Source: Deltaproteobacteria bacterium RIFCSPLOWO2_12_FULL_60_16
GTDB taxonomy: Bacteria > Desulfobacterota > Binatia > UBA9968
Reading direction: 5' to 3'
Length of the DNA stretch: 6,567 bases
Assembly: GCA_001798565.1 (NCBI GenBank)
Contig: MGSR01000024.1
Location: forward strand, 8,837-15,403
Of this stretch, positions 1 to 6,567 are shown piece after piece. A program made the position numbers and the translations under genes. The notes beneath the pieces were generated by a model that searched no databases, had not been told where the DNA came from, and saw only the letters and a program-made list of their open reading frames with translations. Positions within the stretch are counted from its first letter, which is position 1; each line of letters opens with the position of its first letter.

Positions 1-1507
1 CACGGTTCCGGCATACTTCAACGACAGCCAGAGACAGGCGACTAAGGATGCCGGCCGGATCGCCGGGCTGAACGTGCTGAGAATCATCAATGAGCCTACG
101 GCCGCCTCTCTGGCCTACGGGCTGGACAAAAAGAAAGACGAAAAGATCGCGGTCTTCGATCTCGGCGGAGGCACCTTCGACATCTCCATCCTTGAGCTTG
201 GCGAAGGCGTCTTTGAGGTCAAGGCGACGAACGGGGATACCTTTCTCGGAGGAGAGGACTTCGACCAGAGGGTAATCGATTACCTGGCGGACGAGTTCAA
301 GAAGGATCAGGGGATCGATCTGCGCAAGGACCGGATGGCCTTGCAGCGCCTTAAAGAGGCCGCGGAAAAGGCCAAGTGCGAGCTCTCGTCATCGATGGAG
401 ACCGACATCAACCTGCCGTTCATCACCGCGGACCAGCACGGCCCCAAGCACCTCAACATGAAGCTGACGCGCTCCAAACTGGAGGCGCTGTGCGCCGACC
501 TGATCGATAAGGTGGAAGGGCCGTGTCGGCAAGCGCTAAAGGATGCCGGCTTGACTCCGCGAGACATCGACGAGGTCATCTTGGTCGGGGGGATGACGCG
601 GATGCCCGCGGTGCAGGAGAGGGTAAAAAAGATCTTCGGCAGAGAGCCGCACAAAGGGGTAAACCCGGATGAGGTTGTCGCGGTCGGGGCGGGAATTCAG
701 GCTGCGGTGCTCAAGGGCGAAGTAAAAGATGTTCTGCTTCTCGACGTGACTCCCCTTTCCCTCGGTATCGAGACTCTCGGCGGCGTCTTCACCAAGCTGA
801 TCGAGCGCAACACCACGATTCCCACGCGGAAGGGACAAACCTTTTCCACCGCCCAAGACAACCAGAATGCCGTCTCCATCCGCGTCTTTCAAGGCGAGAG
901 GGAGATGGCGAACAACAACAAGCTCTTGGGCCAGTTCGATCTGCTGGGCATTCCCCCGGCGCCGAGGGGAATGCCGCAAATCGAAGTCACCTTTGACATC
1001 GACGCGAACGGCATCGCCCATGTTTCGGCAAAGGATCTGGGGACCGGAAAGGAGCAGTCGATCAAGATCACCGCGTCGAGCGGCCTCAACGAAGAAGAGA
1101 TCAAGAAGATGGTCAAGGACGCGGAGGCGCACGCGGGCGAAGACAAAAAGCGCAAGGAGGTCGTGGAGGCCCGCAATCACCTGGACACCCTTATCTACTC
1201 GACGGAGAAGTCCCTCAAGGACTACTCCGGGGAGTTGGACGGCGCGGTCAAGCAAGACATCGAAGCGGCGTTGGAGAAGGCCAAAAAGGCGCTGGAGGGT
1301 CAGGATGCCCAAACCCTCCGCTCGGCGGCGGACGAGCTCAGCCATTCCTCCCACAAGCTGGCGGAGGCGATGTACGCCAAGGCATCGCAGCAGCAAGCCG
1401 CGGCGCAGCAGCAATCCTCGGCCAGCCAGCAGGGCCAGACAACGGACGGGACGGGAAAGAAAAAAGAAGATGTGGTGGATGCGGATTTCACGGAGGTTAA
1501 GGAGTAG
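1..1507 (+). CDS. dnaK: Molecular chaperone DnaK (Hsp70), 5'-truncated by the window edge
   Basis: Cytoplasmic ATP-driven chaperone that binds exposed hydrophobic segments and works with DnaJ and GrpE. The frame is open from base 2 (base 1 ends a split codon) to TAG at 1505-1507, giving 501 residues. The first visible residues, TVPAYFND, match E. coli DnaK from about residue 141, so roughly 140 residues are missing and the full protein would be near 640, normal for the family. Fragment numbering: RIINEPTAA near 27-35, phosphate-binding DLGGGTFD near 53-60, LGGEDFD near 82-88, [11 protein letters not shown] near 192-202, and the interdomain linker VLLLD at 244-248. The beta substrate-binding domain and helical lid follow. 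A Q/A/S-rich disordered stretch lies at about 462-480, and the acidic end [12 protein letters not shown] matches the conserved DnaK C-terminus. There are no frameshifts or missing motifs in the visible part. GrpE would be expected upstream, but that lies outside the window. Confidence 0.98.
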   Translation, partial: TVPAYFNDSQRQATKDAGRIAGLNVLRIINEPTAASLAYGLDKKKDEKIAVFDLGGGTFDISILELGEGVFEVKATNGDTFLGGEDFDQRVIDYLADEFKKDQGIDLRKDRMALQRLKEAAEKAKCELSSSMETDINLPFITADQHGPKHLNMKLTRSKLEALCADLIDKVEGPCRQALKDAGLTPRDIDEVILVGGMTRMPAVQERVKKIFGREPHKGVNPDEVVAVGAGIQAAVLKGEVKDVLLLDVTPLSLGIETLGGVFTKLIERNTTIPTRKGQTFSTAQDNQNAVSIRVFQGEREMANNNKLLGQFDLLGIPPAPRGMPQIEVTFDIDANGIAHVSAKDLGTGKEQSIKITASSGLNEEEIKKMVKDAEAHAGEDKKRKEVVEARNHLDTLIYSTEKSLKDYSGELDGAVKQDIEAALEKAKKALEGQDAQTLRSAADELSHSSHKLAEAMYAKASQQQAAAQQQSSASQQGQTTDGTGKKKEDVVDADFTEVKE

Positions 1508-1545
1508 AGAAGGACAGAGGAAATCCAAATTCTATCTTCTCCTGT

Positions 1546-1587
1546 GGAAGGCCCCTGCTCCCCGCGCGTTGGGGACAGGGGCCTTCC
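1546..1587 (+). terminator. Strong hairpin between dnaK and dnaJ; attenuator, partial terminator or mRNA-processing element
   Basis: The left arm GGAAGGCCCCTG (1546-1557) is exactly complementary to the right arm CAGGGGCCTTCC (1576-1587), a 12-bp perfect stem. Inside it, after one C/A mismatch, T1559-C1562 can pair with G1571-G1574 (three G-C pairs and one wobble), leaving an 8-base loop. The stem is followed by TGTCATATAAGG, which lacks a proper U tract, so it is not a canonical intrinsic terminator in either direction. Its place 38 bases after the dnaK stop and 38 bases before the dnaJ start suggests it lowers dnaJ expression relative to dnaK or stabilises the dnaK 3' end. The hairpin is seen directly; the role is inferred. 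Confidence 0.6.
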
Positions 1588-1613
1588 TGTCATATAAGGA
1601 GACAAGACTCACA

Positions 1614-1618
1614 AGGGG
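1614..1618 (+). promoter_or_regulatory. Ribosome binding site for dnaJ, supporting a TTG start
   Basis: AGGGG lies 7 bases before the TTG at 1626, good Shine-Dalgarno spacing. A second purine run, AAGGAG at 1596-1601, is 24 bases away and too far to serve this start. An in-frame TGA at 1620-1622 rules out any earlier start. Confidence 0.7.
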
Positions 1619-1625
1619 TTGACGG

Positions 1626-2738
1626 TTGAACGGCAAAAAGGACTATTACGAGCTTTTAGGGCTCGGCCGCACGGCCGGCGAAGAGGAGATCAAGAAGGCC
1701 TACCGGAAGCTGGCTCTGAAATACCATCCCGACCGGAACCCGGGGGACAAACAGGCGGAAGAAAAGTTCAAGGAGATTTCAGAGGCCTATCAAGTTCTCA
1801 CGGACTCTGAAAAGCGGGCCCAGTACGATCAGTTCGGCCACGCGGCGTTCGGGACGGAGGGCCCGTTCCGGGGCGGGTTCGATTTCTCGTCCGGCTTCGA
1901 GGATATCTTCGGCGATATCTTCGGAGAGTTCTTCGGCGCCGGCGCCGCCAAGCGGCGCGGCCGGGTACGAGGGAACGATCTTCGCTACAACCTGACCCTC
2001 AATTTTGAAGAGGCGGTCTTCGGGGCCGAAAAAAAAATCAAGATCCCCCGACAGGGGCCGTGCGACACGTGCCACGGGAGCGGCTCCAAGCCCGGCTCCT
2101 CGCCGCGGGCCTGTCCCACCTGCCGCGGCCAGGGACAGGTGAGCTTTCAGCAGGGTTTCTTCAACGTCTCTCGGACTTGCAACCAGTGCCGCGGCCAAGG
2201 AACGATCATCACCGATCCCTGCGCTTCCTGCAGCGGCGCCGGTTATGTGCGAAGGCTTCACACCCTGAGCGTGAAAATCCCACCCGGGGTGGACAGCGGC
2301 TCTCGGCTCAAGCTTAGGGGGGAAGGCGAAGGGGGCGCCGCGGGCGGAGCCCCGGGAGATCTCTACGTAGTCATCCAGGTCGAACCGCATCCTCTCTTCG
2401 TCCGTGACGGGTTGGATATCATCTGCGAAGTGCCGATCAGTTTTGCCCAGGCGGCGTTGGGCACGGAAATCGACGTGCCCACCCTGGAAGGAAAGGTCAA
2501 GATGAAGATCCCGTCGGGAACCCAATCGGGGAAAGTCTTTCGCTTAAAGGGCAAGGGGGTCCGAGACGTTCAGGGATACCACCAGGGAGACCAGCACGTG
2601 AAGGTGGCGGTGGAGACTCCCTCCCATCTCACGGCGCGGCAGAAAGAGCTGTTGAAAGAGTTCGCGGCGCTTGGGGGAGAAGACGTCAACCCTCTCTCGA
2701 AAGGCTTCTTTGACAAGGTCAAGCAGATATTCGGCTGA
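1626..2738 (+). CDS. dnaJ: Chaperone protein DnaJ (Hsp40, type I), TTG start
   Basis: Co-chaperone that binds unfolded proteins, hands them to DnaK and stimulates DnaK ATP hydrolysis. The J domain covers about residues 5-70, with the essential HPD at 34-36. A short G/F region follows (about 71-108), carrying the [12 protein letters not shown] motifs. The zinc-binding domain has all four CxxCxGxG repeats intact, starting at C146, C163, C185 and C199 ([32 protein letters not shown]). The C-terminal substrate-binding and dimerisation regions are complete, so this is a full type I DnaJ. Its 370 residues are normal for the family. The start must be TTG at 1626: an in-frame TGA sits two codons upstream, and no in-frame ATG occurs before the J domain. 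It lies 118 bases after dnaK in the usual dnaK-dnaJ order, separated by the 1546-1587 hairpin. Confidence 0.98.
   Translation: MNGKKDYYELLGLGRTAGEEEIKKAYRKLALKYHPDRNPGDKQAEEKFKEISEAYQVLTDSEKRAQYDQFGHAAFGTEGPFRGGFDFSSGFEDIFGDIFGEFFGAGAAKRRGRVRGNDLRYNLTLNFEEAVFGAEKKIKIPRQGPCDTCHGSGSKPGSSPRACPTCRGQGQVSFQQGFFNVSRTCNQCRGQGTIITDPCASCSGAGYVRRLHTLSVKIPPGVDSGSRLKLRGEGEGGAAGGAPGDLYVVIQVEPHPLFVRDGLDIICEVPISFAQAALGTEIDVPTLEGKVKMKIPSGTQSGKVFRLKGKGVRDVQGYHQGDQHVKVAVETPSHLTARQKELLKEFAALGGEDVNPLSKGFFDKVKQIFG
1902..1937 (+). repeat. Three tandem 12-base units in dnaJ encoding [12 protein letters not shown]
   Basis: GATATCTTCGGC (1902-1913), GATATCTTCGGA (1914-1925) and GAGTTCTTCGGC (1926-1937) are consecutive in-frame units in the G/F region. 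The first two differ at one silent third position. E. coli DnaJ carries comparable DIF/DVF motifs here, so this is a conserved functional region that looks built by duplication rather than a foreign repeat. A perfect 12-base palindrome, GGCGCCGGCGCC (1935-1946), overlaps the end and is probably a by-product of the G+C-rich coding sequence. Confidence 0.75.
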
Positions 2739-2804
2739 AGCCGATCGCTTCCACGACCGTTGCCGACGCCATGGCCTTTCGGCGTCTCATCCTCGCTTGC
2801 GCCG

Positions 2805-2833
2805 CTGCCTGGTCTTCGGGCGGGAAGATTTTT
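2805..2833 (+). terminator. Weak terminator candidate after dnaJ
   Basis: CTGCCTG (2805-2811) can pair with CGGGCGG (2817-2823) through seven pairs, two of them T-G wobbles, around a 5-base loop. Five bases later comes TTTTT (2829-2833). The wobbles and the gap before the T run make this a poor intrinsic terminator. No stronger one lies between dnaJ and lon, so some read-through into lon is likely. Confidence 0.25.
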
Positions 2834-2834
2834 G

Positions 2835-2862
2835 TTGACCCCAGCCGTAGATGTGATTAACT
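2835..2862 (+). promoter_or_regulatory. Candidate sigma70-type promoter for lon
   Basis: TTGACC (2835-2840) matches five of six bases of the -35 consensus. Sixteen bases later comes TTAACT (2857-2862), a poor -10 hexamer (three of six) but preceded by TG at 2854-2855, as in extended -10 promoters. Transcription would begin near 2869, a few bases before the purine-rich site at 2873-2878, leaving a very short leader. I see no CIRCE inverted repeat (TTAGCACTC-N9-GAGTGCTAA) and no clear heat-shock sigma32 promoter in this gap. This is inference from position and consensus only. Confidence 0.35.
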
Positions 2863-2872
2863 GTAGCGTCAA

Positions 2873-2878
2873 GAGGGG
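2873..2878 (+). promoter_or_regulatory. Ribosome binding site for lon
   Basis: GAGGGG ends 12 bases before the ATG at 2891, a somewhat long spacing but the only purine-rich candidate. An in-frame TGA at 2882-2884 excludes any start upstream of that ATG. Confidence 0.5.
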
Positions 2879-2890
2879 AATTGAATAACT

Positions 2891-5383
2891 ATGAGCGAAG
2901 CGCAATGGAACGTTGAGGGCCAAACGGGAAAAGAATCCCAGGTGGAGATCCCCGATGTGCTCCCGCTCCTGCCTATTCGGGACATCGTGATCTATCCCTA
3001 TATGATGCTCCCGCTCTTCGTCGGCAGGGATGTCTCGATCCGCGCGGTCGAAGAGGCCCTGTCCCGAGACCGGCTGATCTTCCTGGTGGCGCAGAAGAAC
3101 TCCGCCGAGGATAATCCCACTCCCAACGACATCTACCACGTAGGGACCGTGGCCTCCATCATGCGCATGCTCAAGCTGGCCGATGGCCGGGTCAAGATCC
3201 TGGTGCAGGGCCTCTCCAAAGGAGAGATCGAGAGTTATCTGCACGAGAGGCCCTTCTTCGAGGTAAAAATCCGCAAGGTGCTCGAGGCCGCCCTGCAAGA
3301 GGCATCGATCGAGGTCGAGGCCTTGATGCGCAATGTCAAGGAAAAGATCGAGCAGATCTTGAACCTCAAGAACCTCCCCCCGGAGATCGTGATGGTGACG
3401 GACAACATCAGCGATCCCGGAGTGTTAGCCGACCTGGTGGCTTCCAACCTGCGCCTTAAAATCGAGGAGAGCCAGGCGATTCTGGAAATCTTCGAGCCGG
3501 TGGCTCGACTGAAAAAGGTCAACGAGCTCCTGAGCCGCGAGCTCGAGCTCTCGACCGTACAGGCGCGCATCCAGAATCAGGCCAAGGAGGAGATGAGCAA
3601 GACCCAACGGGACTATTTCCTGCGCGAGCAACTCAAACAGATCCAGCAGGAGCTGGGCGAGGGCGACGAACGGACCGAAGAGCTCAACGAGCTGAAAAAA
3701 CAGATCGAGAAGGCCAAGATGCCTTTGGAAGTAAAGCGGGAGGCCGACAAGCAACTCAAGCGGCTGGAGCAGATGCACCCGGAATCCTCCGAGTCCTCTC
3801 TTGTGCGCACCTACCTCGATTGGCTCGTGGAACTGCCCTGGAGCAAAAGGACCAAAGACAACCTGAACATCCAAAAGGCCAAGGAGGTCCTCGACGAGGA
3901 CCACTACAATCTGGAAAAGATCAAGGAACGGATTCTGGAATACCTCGCTGTCAACAAACTCCGGCGCAAGATCAAGGGCCCGATTCTCTGCTTCGTCGGA
4001 CCCCCCGGAGTGGGCAAAACTTCTCTGGGAAAATCGATCGCCCGCGCCCTCGGGAGAAATTTCGCCCGGATCTCGCTCGGCGGAATCCGCGACGAGGCGG
4101 AGATCCGCGGCCACCGGCGGACCTACGTCGGCGCGCTGCCGGGCAGGATCGTCCAGGGCGTCAAGCAGGCCGGCTCGAACAACCCCGTTTTTATGCTCGA
4201 TGAGATCGACAAGGTGGGAGCGGATTTCCGCGGCGATCCGTCCGCGGCGCTCCTGGAGGTGTTGGATCCGGAACAGAACCACGCCTTCAGCGACCACTAC
4301 TTGAATCTGCCCTTCGATCTCTCCAACGTCCTGTTTATCTGCACGGCCAATCTGCTCGATCCGGTGCCGGCGGCCCTGGCGGACCGCATGGAGGTCCTGC
4401 AGCTCTCCGGCTACACCAACGAAGAGAAGCTCGAGATCGCCCGCAAGTTCTTGATCCCCAGACAACTGGAGGACAACGGCATCTCCAAGGGCCACCTGGA
4501 GATCTCGGATGACGCGGTGTTGCGCATCATCGCGCAGTACACCAAAGAGGCCGGGCTGAGAAATCTCGAACGAGAGATCGCCTCTATCTGCCGGAAGGTG
4601 GCGCGCAAGATAGCCGAAGGAAAAAAAGATCCGACCCGCGTGACGCGCGCCAACCTGCACCTGTTCCTGGGGCCGCCAAAATTCCTGCCCGAGGCGGAGC
4701 AGGAAAAGCACGAGGTCGGTGTCGCGACCGGCCTGGCCTGGACCAGCGCGGGGGGAGAGGTCCTCTACGTAGAGGCCTCGCTCTCCAAGGGACGGGGAAA
4801 CCTCACTCTCACCGGCCAGTTGGGCGAAGTGATGAAGGAGTCCGCGCAGGCTGCGGTGAGCTATGCCCGCTCCCACGCCAAGAAGCTGGGGATCGAGGAG
4901 GATTTCTATCAGAAGCTGGACATTCACATCCATGTTCCCGCGGGCGCCATCCCGAAGGACGGTCCATCGGCCGGAATCACCATGGCCGCGGCCCTGATCT
5001 CCGCCCTGACCAAGCGGCCCGTGAGTCGGGACGTGGCGATGACCGGAGAGATTACTCTGCGGGGCAGAGTGCTGCCCGTCGGCGGCCTTAAGGAAAAATG
5101 CCTGGCGGCCTTCCGGGCGGGAATCATGACCATCATCGTGCCCGACAGGAATCAGAAAGATCTCGAGGAGATCCCCAAACCGCTGCGGCGCAAGCTCCGG
5201 CTGATCCCGGTGAAGAATATGTCGGACGTCTTGAAGTTCGCGCTGCTTGACAAGATCCGCGAGAGAAGCTCTGACGCGCTCCGTGCCGGAAGGTCCAGAG
5301 CGAGAAAACGCGGGCAGCAAAGGCACAGAGCGAGGCCGCTCGAAAAGGTCCGCAGGGAAAGGGTCGTTCCGCTCAGGGCCTAA
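2891..5383 (+). CDS. lon: ATP-dependent serine protease Lon (LonA type)
   Basis: Cytoplasmic hexameric AAA+ protease that unfolds and degrades misfolded and selected regulatory proteins. The N-terminal substrate-binding domain starts near residue 22 (LPLLPIRD), followed by a charged helical, coiled-coil-prone region at about 200-300. The AAA+ module has Walker A GPPGVGKT (370-377, K376), Walker B FMLDE (434-438), the sensor-1 segment FICTAN and a sensor-2-like GLRNLERE. The protease domain has its catalytic serine in KDGPSAG (S693) and catalytic lysine in GGLKEK (K736). The 43-residue spacing equals that of E. coli S679 and K722. At 830 residues it is longer than E. coli Lon (784), partly from a 17-residue N-terminal lead-in and mostly from an arginine-rich tail (790-830) beyond the conserved end. 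It follows dnaJ after 152 bases with a possible promoter of its own, and its TAA abuts the thiL ATG. Confidence 0.98.
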   Translation: MSEAQWNVEGQTGKESQVEIPDVLPLLPIRDIVIYPYMMLPLFVGRDVSIRAVEEALSRDRLIFLVAQKNSAEDNPTPNDIYHVGTVASIMRMLKLADGRVKILVQGLSKGEIESYLHERPFFEVKIRKVLEAALQEASIEVEALMRNVKEKIEQILNLKNLPPEIVMVTDNISDPGVLADLVASNLRLKIEESQAILEIFEPVARLKKVNELLSRELELSTVQARIQNQAKEEMSKTQRDYFLREQLKQIQQELGEGDERTEELNELKKQIEKAKMPLEVKREADKQLKRLEQMHPESSESSLVRTYLDWLVELPWSKRTKDNLNIQKAKEVLDEDHYNLEKIKERILEYLAVNKLRRKIKGPILCFVGPPGVGKTSLGKSIARALGRNFARISLGGIRDEAEIRGHRRTYVGALPGRIVQGVKQAGSNNPVFMLDEIDKVGADFRGDPSAALLEVLDPEQNHAFSDHYLNLPFDLSNVLFICTANLLDPVPAALADRMEVLQLSGYTNEEKLEIARKFLIPRQLEDNGISKGHLEISDDAVLRIIAQYTKEAGLRNLEREIASICRKVARKIAEGKKDPTRVTRANLHLFLGPPKFLPEAEQEKHEVGVATGLAWTSAGGEVLYVEASLSKGRGNLTLTGQLGEVMKESAQAAVSYARSHAKKLGIEEDFYQKLDIHIHVPAGAIPKDGPSAGITMAAALISALTKRPVSRDVAMTGEITLRGRVLPVGGLKEKCLAAFRAGIMTIIVPDRNQKDLEEIPKPLRRKLRLIPVKNMSDVLKFALLDKIRERSSDALRAGRSRARKRGQQRHRARPLEKVRRERVVPLRA

Positions 5384-6379
5384 ATGCAGCTCAAGGAGCT
5401 AGGTGAGTTCGGCCTGATCGAGAGGATCCGTCAGGCCACCCCGAGGGGTCGAGGGGTGCGTATCGGGATCGGCGACGACGCCGCGTGGCTGGACTGCAGG
5501 AATCGGACCTTTCTTATCACGTCGGACCTCCTCATCGAGGGCATCCACTTTAATCTGAAATGGACCTCCTTTTACGCCCTGGGCTACAAGACCCTGGCGG
5601 TCAACCTGAGCGACCTCGCGGCCATGGGGGCAAGCCCGGCCTACCTGATTTTATCCCTGGGCATCCCGGTTGACTTCCGGGTCGAGGATGTAGAACAATT
5701 TTACCGCGGCATCAGGGTCTTGGCCTCTCGAAGCGGCGTCGCTTTGGTGGGAGGGGACACGAGCGCTTCGACGCGATTTTTCATCAACGCCTGCGTGGTC
5801 GGCCACTCTGCGCAGCGACCGGTTACGAGAGGGGGCGCGAAGGCGGGGGATGACCTCTATGTCACTGGAACTCTCGGGGACTCGGCCCTGGGAATGAAGC
5901 TGCTGAAGGAAAGAGGCGCCCGGGCCGGCAACCGCAACCATGCCTATCTCATCTCTCGCCACCGATTTCCCAGCCCCCGCCTCACGGCGGGAGCCACACT
6001 GGCGCGCGCCGGGATCGCGCGGGCGATGATCGACGTGAGCGACGGCCTGCTGCAAGACTTGACCCACGTCTGTAAAGCAAGCCGTGTCGGCGCGGTCATC
6101 TGGGAGGAGGCCCTGCCGCTGTCGCGCGCCTATCGAACGGCGGCTGGAAAAAAGGGGCTGCTCTACGCGCTTACTGGAGGCGAGGATTACGAGCTGCTTT
6201 TTTCTCTGCGCCGGCGGGATCGAAGCCGGCTGGAAACAATTGGGCGGCGGCTCACGGTACCGGTGGCCCGAATCGGTACGTGCGTCCCGGCCCGCGAGGG
6301 GATAACGGTTATCAATCGCCGCGGGCGGCCCCAAGCCCTATCGACCGCAGGTTTCGATCACTTCAGAGACAGACGCTGA
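5384..6379 (+). CDS. thiL: Thiamine-monophosphate kinase ThiL
   Basis: Phosphorylates thiamine monophosphate with ATP to thiamine pyrophosphate (EC 2.7.4.16), the last step of the cofactor's synthesis. The start MQLKELGEFGLIERI is typical of the family. Nucleotide- and metal-binding motifs occur in order: IGDDA (29-33), TSDLLIEGIHF (46-56), NLSDLAAMGA (74-83), GGDTS (123-127), IDVSDGL (216-222) and GGEDYEL (255-261), ending in GFDHF. By family alignment, D31, S47, D48, D77, D125, S219 and D220 are expected Mg/ATP/substrate ligands, and all are present. The length of 331 residues is normal and complete. The ATG follows the lon TAA with no gap, and AGGG at 5375-5378 inside the lon tail codons could be a weak ribosome binding site. 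Translation is therefore probably coupled to lon. Confidence 0.97.
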   Translation: MQLKELGEFGLIERIRQATPRGRGVRIGIGDDAAWLDCRNRTFLITSDLLIEGIHFNLKWTSFYALGYKTLAVNLSDLAAMGASPAYLILSLGIPVDFRVEDVEQFYRGIRVLASRSGVALVGGDTSASTRFFINACVVGHSAQRPVTRGGAKAGDDLYVTGTLGDSALGMKLLKERGARAGNRNHAYLISRHRFPSPRLTAGATLARAGIARAMIDVSDGLLQDLTHVCKASRVGAVIWEEALPLSRAYRTAAGKKGLLYALTGGEDYELLFSLRRRDRSRLETIGRRLTVPVARIGTCVPAREGITVINRRGRPQALSTAGFDHFRDRR

Positions 6380-6457
6380 CCTCGACTTTCGCAGCAGATG
6401 CCAAACGTTGACGCACACAGGCTCAGGCGCGGAACGGAAAGGGCGGGCCCCAGGTAG

Positions 6458-6567
6458 ATGGACGCAGAGGTGTTGACCCGCCTTCTGGAGGCGGTGCGCC
6501 GCGGCCGCGTGAGCGTCCAGCAGGCCCTGCAGAGGCTCAGCCATCTCCCGTTCGAGGATCTCGGTTT
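6458..6567 (+). CDS. larB: Probable LarB, nickel-pincer cofactor biosynthesis protein, 3'-truncated by the window edge
   Basis: LarB carboxylates the pyridinium ring of nicotinic acid adenine dinucleotide and cleaves it to the biscarboxylated mononucleotide. This is the first step to the nickel-pincer nucleotide used by lactate racemase (LarA) and its relatives. Only 36 complete codons plus two bases are visible. Their pattern, M-D-x-E-x-L-x-x-LL-EAV, then G-x-VSV-x-x-AL-x-x-L, then LPFEDLG, matches the family's helical N-terminal segment as I remember it. The PurE-like catalytic domain lies outside the window. An in-frame TAG at 6455-6457 directly precedes the ATG, so this is the earliest possible start. 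No strong Shine-Dalgarno is visible; CAGG at 6451-6454 is very close to the ATG. It lies 78 bases after thiL on the same strand, and that gap shows no convincing promoter or terminator. The identity rests on a short conserved motif. Confidence 0.75.
   Translation, partial: MDAEVLTRLLEAVRRGRVSVQQALQRLSHLPFEDLG

Noticed and set aside
536..1528. Long open frame (330 codons) antisense to dnaK
   Set aside because: Antisense frames opposite dnaK are a known artefact, long misannotated in databases as NAD-specific glutamate dehydrogenase. It has no recognisable domain of its own here and mirrors strong coding constraint on the + strand.
1569..1598. Possible promoter before dnaJ: TTGGGG (1569-1574) and TATAAG (1593-1598)
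   Set aside because: The -10 matches five of six bases, but the -35 matches only three, the spacer is 18 bases, and the -35 lies inside the hairpin. Not strong enough to list as a feature.
2730..2748. Small hairpin TCGGC-TGAA-GCCGA across the dnaJ stop codon
   Set aside because: Only a 5-bp stem with no T run after it; too weak to call a terminator.
2771..2860. Small frame of 29 codons with a hydrophobic, signal-like start between dnaJ and lon
   Set aside because: No ribosome binding site precedes its ATG, it overlaps the candidate lon promoter, and the peptide resembles nothing I recognise.
4762..4775. Perfect 14-base palindrome CCTCTACGTAGAGG inside lon
   Set aside because: It encodes conserved protease-domain sequence (LYVE region), and one such palindrome is close to chance expectation in a window of this size.
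3425..5326. Very long open frame (633 codons) antisense to lon
   Set aside because: Its composition is that of a G+C-rich shadow frame (runs of L, D, G, R). The + strand encodes an intact Lon with every catalytic motif, so codon bias explains the missing stops.
6408..6436. TTGACG (6408-6413) as a -35 element for larB
   Set aside because: No acceptable -10 hexamer lies 16-18 bases downstream; the sequence there is G+C-rich.
6398..6457. 19-codon frame starting with ATG whose TAG directly abuts the larB ATG
   Set aside because: It could be a coupled leader peptide, but it has no clear ribosome binding site and no recognisable sequence. The length is well within chance.

Overview
This is an ordinary, densely coded, G+C-rich bacterial chromosome segment (around 60% G+C by eye). 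All genes are on the + strand, in the order dnaK (5' end missing), dnaJ, lon, thiL, and the first 36 codons of a probable larB. The gene order, Gram-negative-type DnaK and DnaJ, and G+C-rich codon use would fit a proteobacterial or deltaproteobacterial-like lineage (Desulfobacterota, NC10, Rokubacteria, Nitrospirota or similar). That placement is inference; no single feature fixes the taxon.

Layout. 1-1507 is the last ~501 codons of DnaK, the Hsp70 chaperone. A 118-base gap follows, holding a long perfect-stem hairpin (1546-1587) and the ribosome binding site for dnaJ. 1626-2738 is a complete DnaJ (370 aa) starting at TTG. A 152-base gap (2739-2890) holds a plausible sigma70-type promoter and a weak terminator candidate. 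2891-5383 is a complete ATP-dependent protease Lon (830 aa) with an unusual arginine-rich C-terminal tail. thiL (5384-6379, thiamine-monophosphate kinase, 331 aa) begins on the base after the lon stop codon. After a 78-base gap, larB (nickel-pincer cofactor biosynthesis) starts at 6458 and runs off the window.

How the genes work together. DnaK and DnaJ form the Hsp70 folding machine; DnaJ delivers clients and stimulates DnaK ATP hydrolysis. Lon degrades the proteins that cannot be refolded, so dnaK-dnaJ-lon is a compact protein quality-control block. ThiL and LarB are cofactor enzymes with no direct mechanistic tie to it. ThiL is probably translationally coupled to Lon; larB may be carried on the same transcript or read from its own start.

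I found no mobile element, CRISPR array, tRNA, rRNA, or convincing new system. The points worth a second look are the dnaK-dnaJ hairpin, the Lon tail with its shifted arginine codon use, the zero-gap lon-thiL junction, and the thiL-larB neighbourhood.
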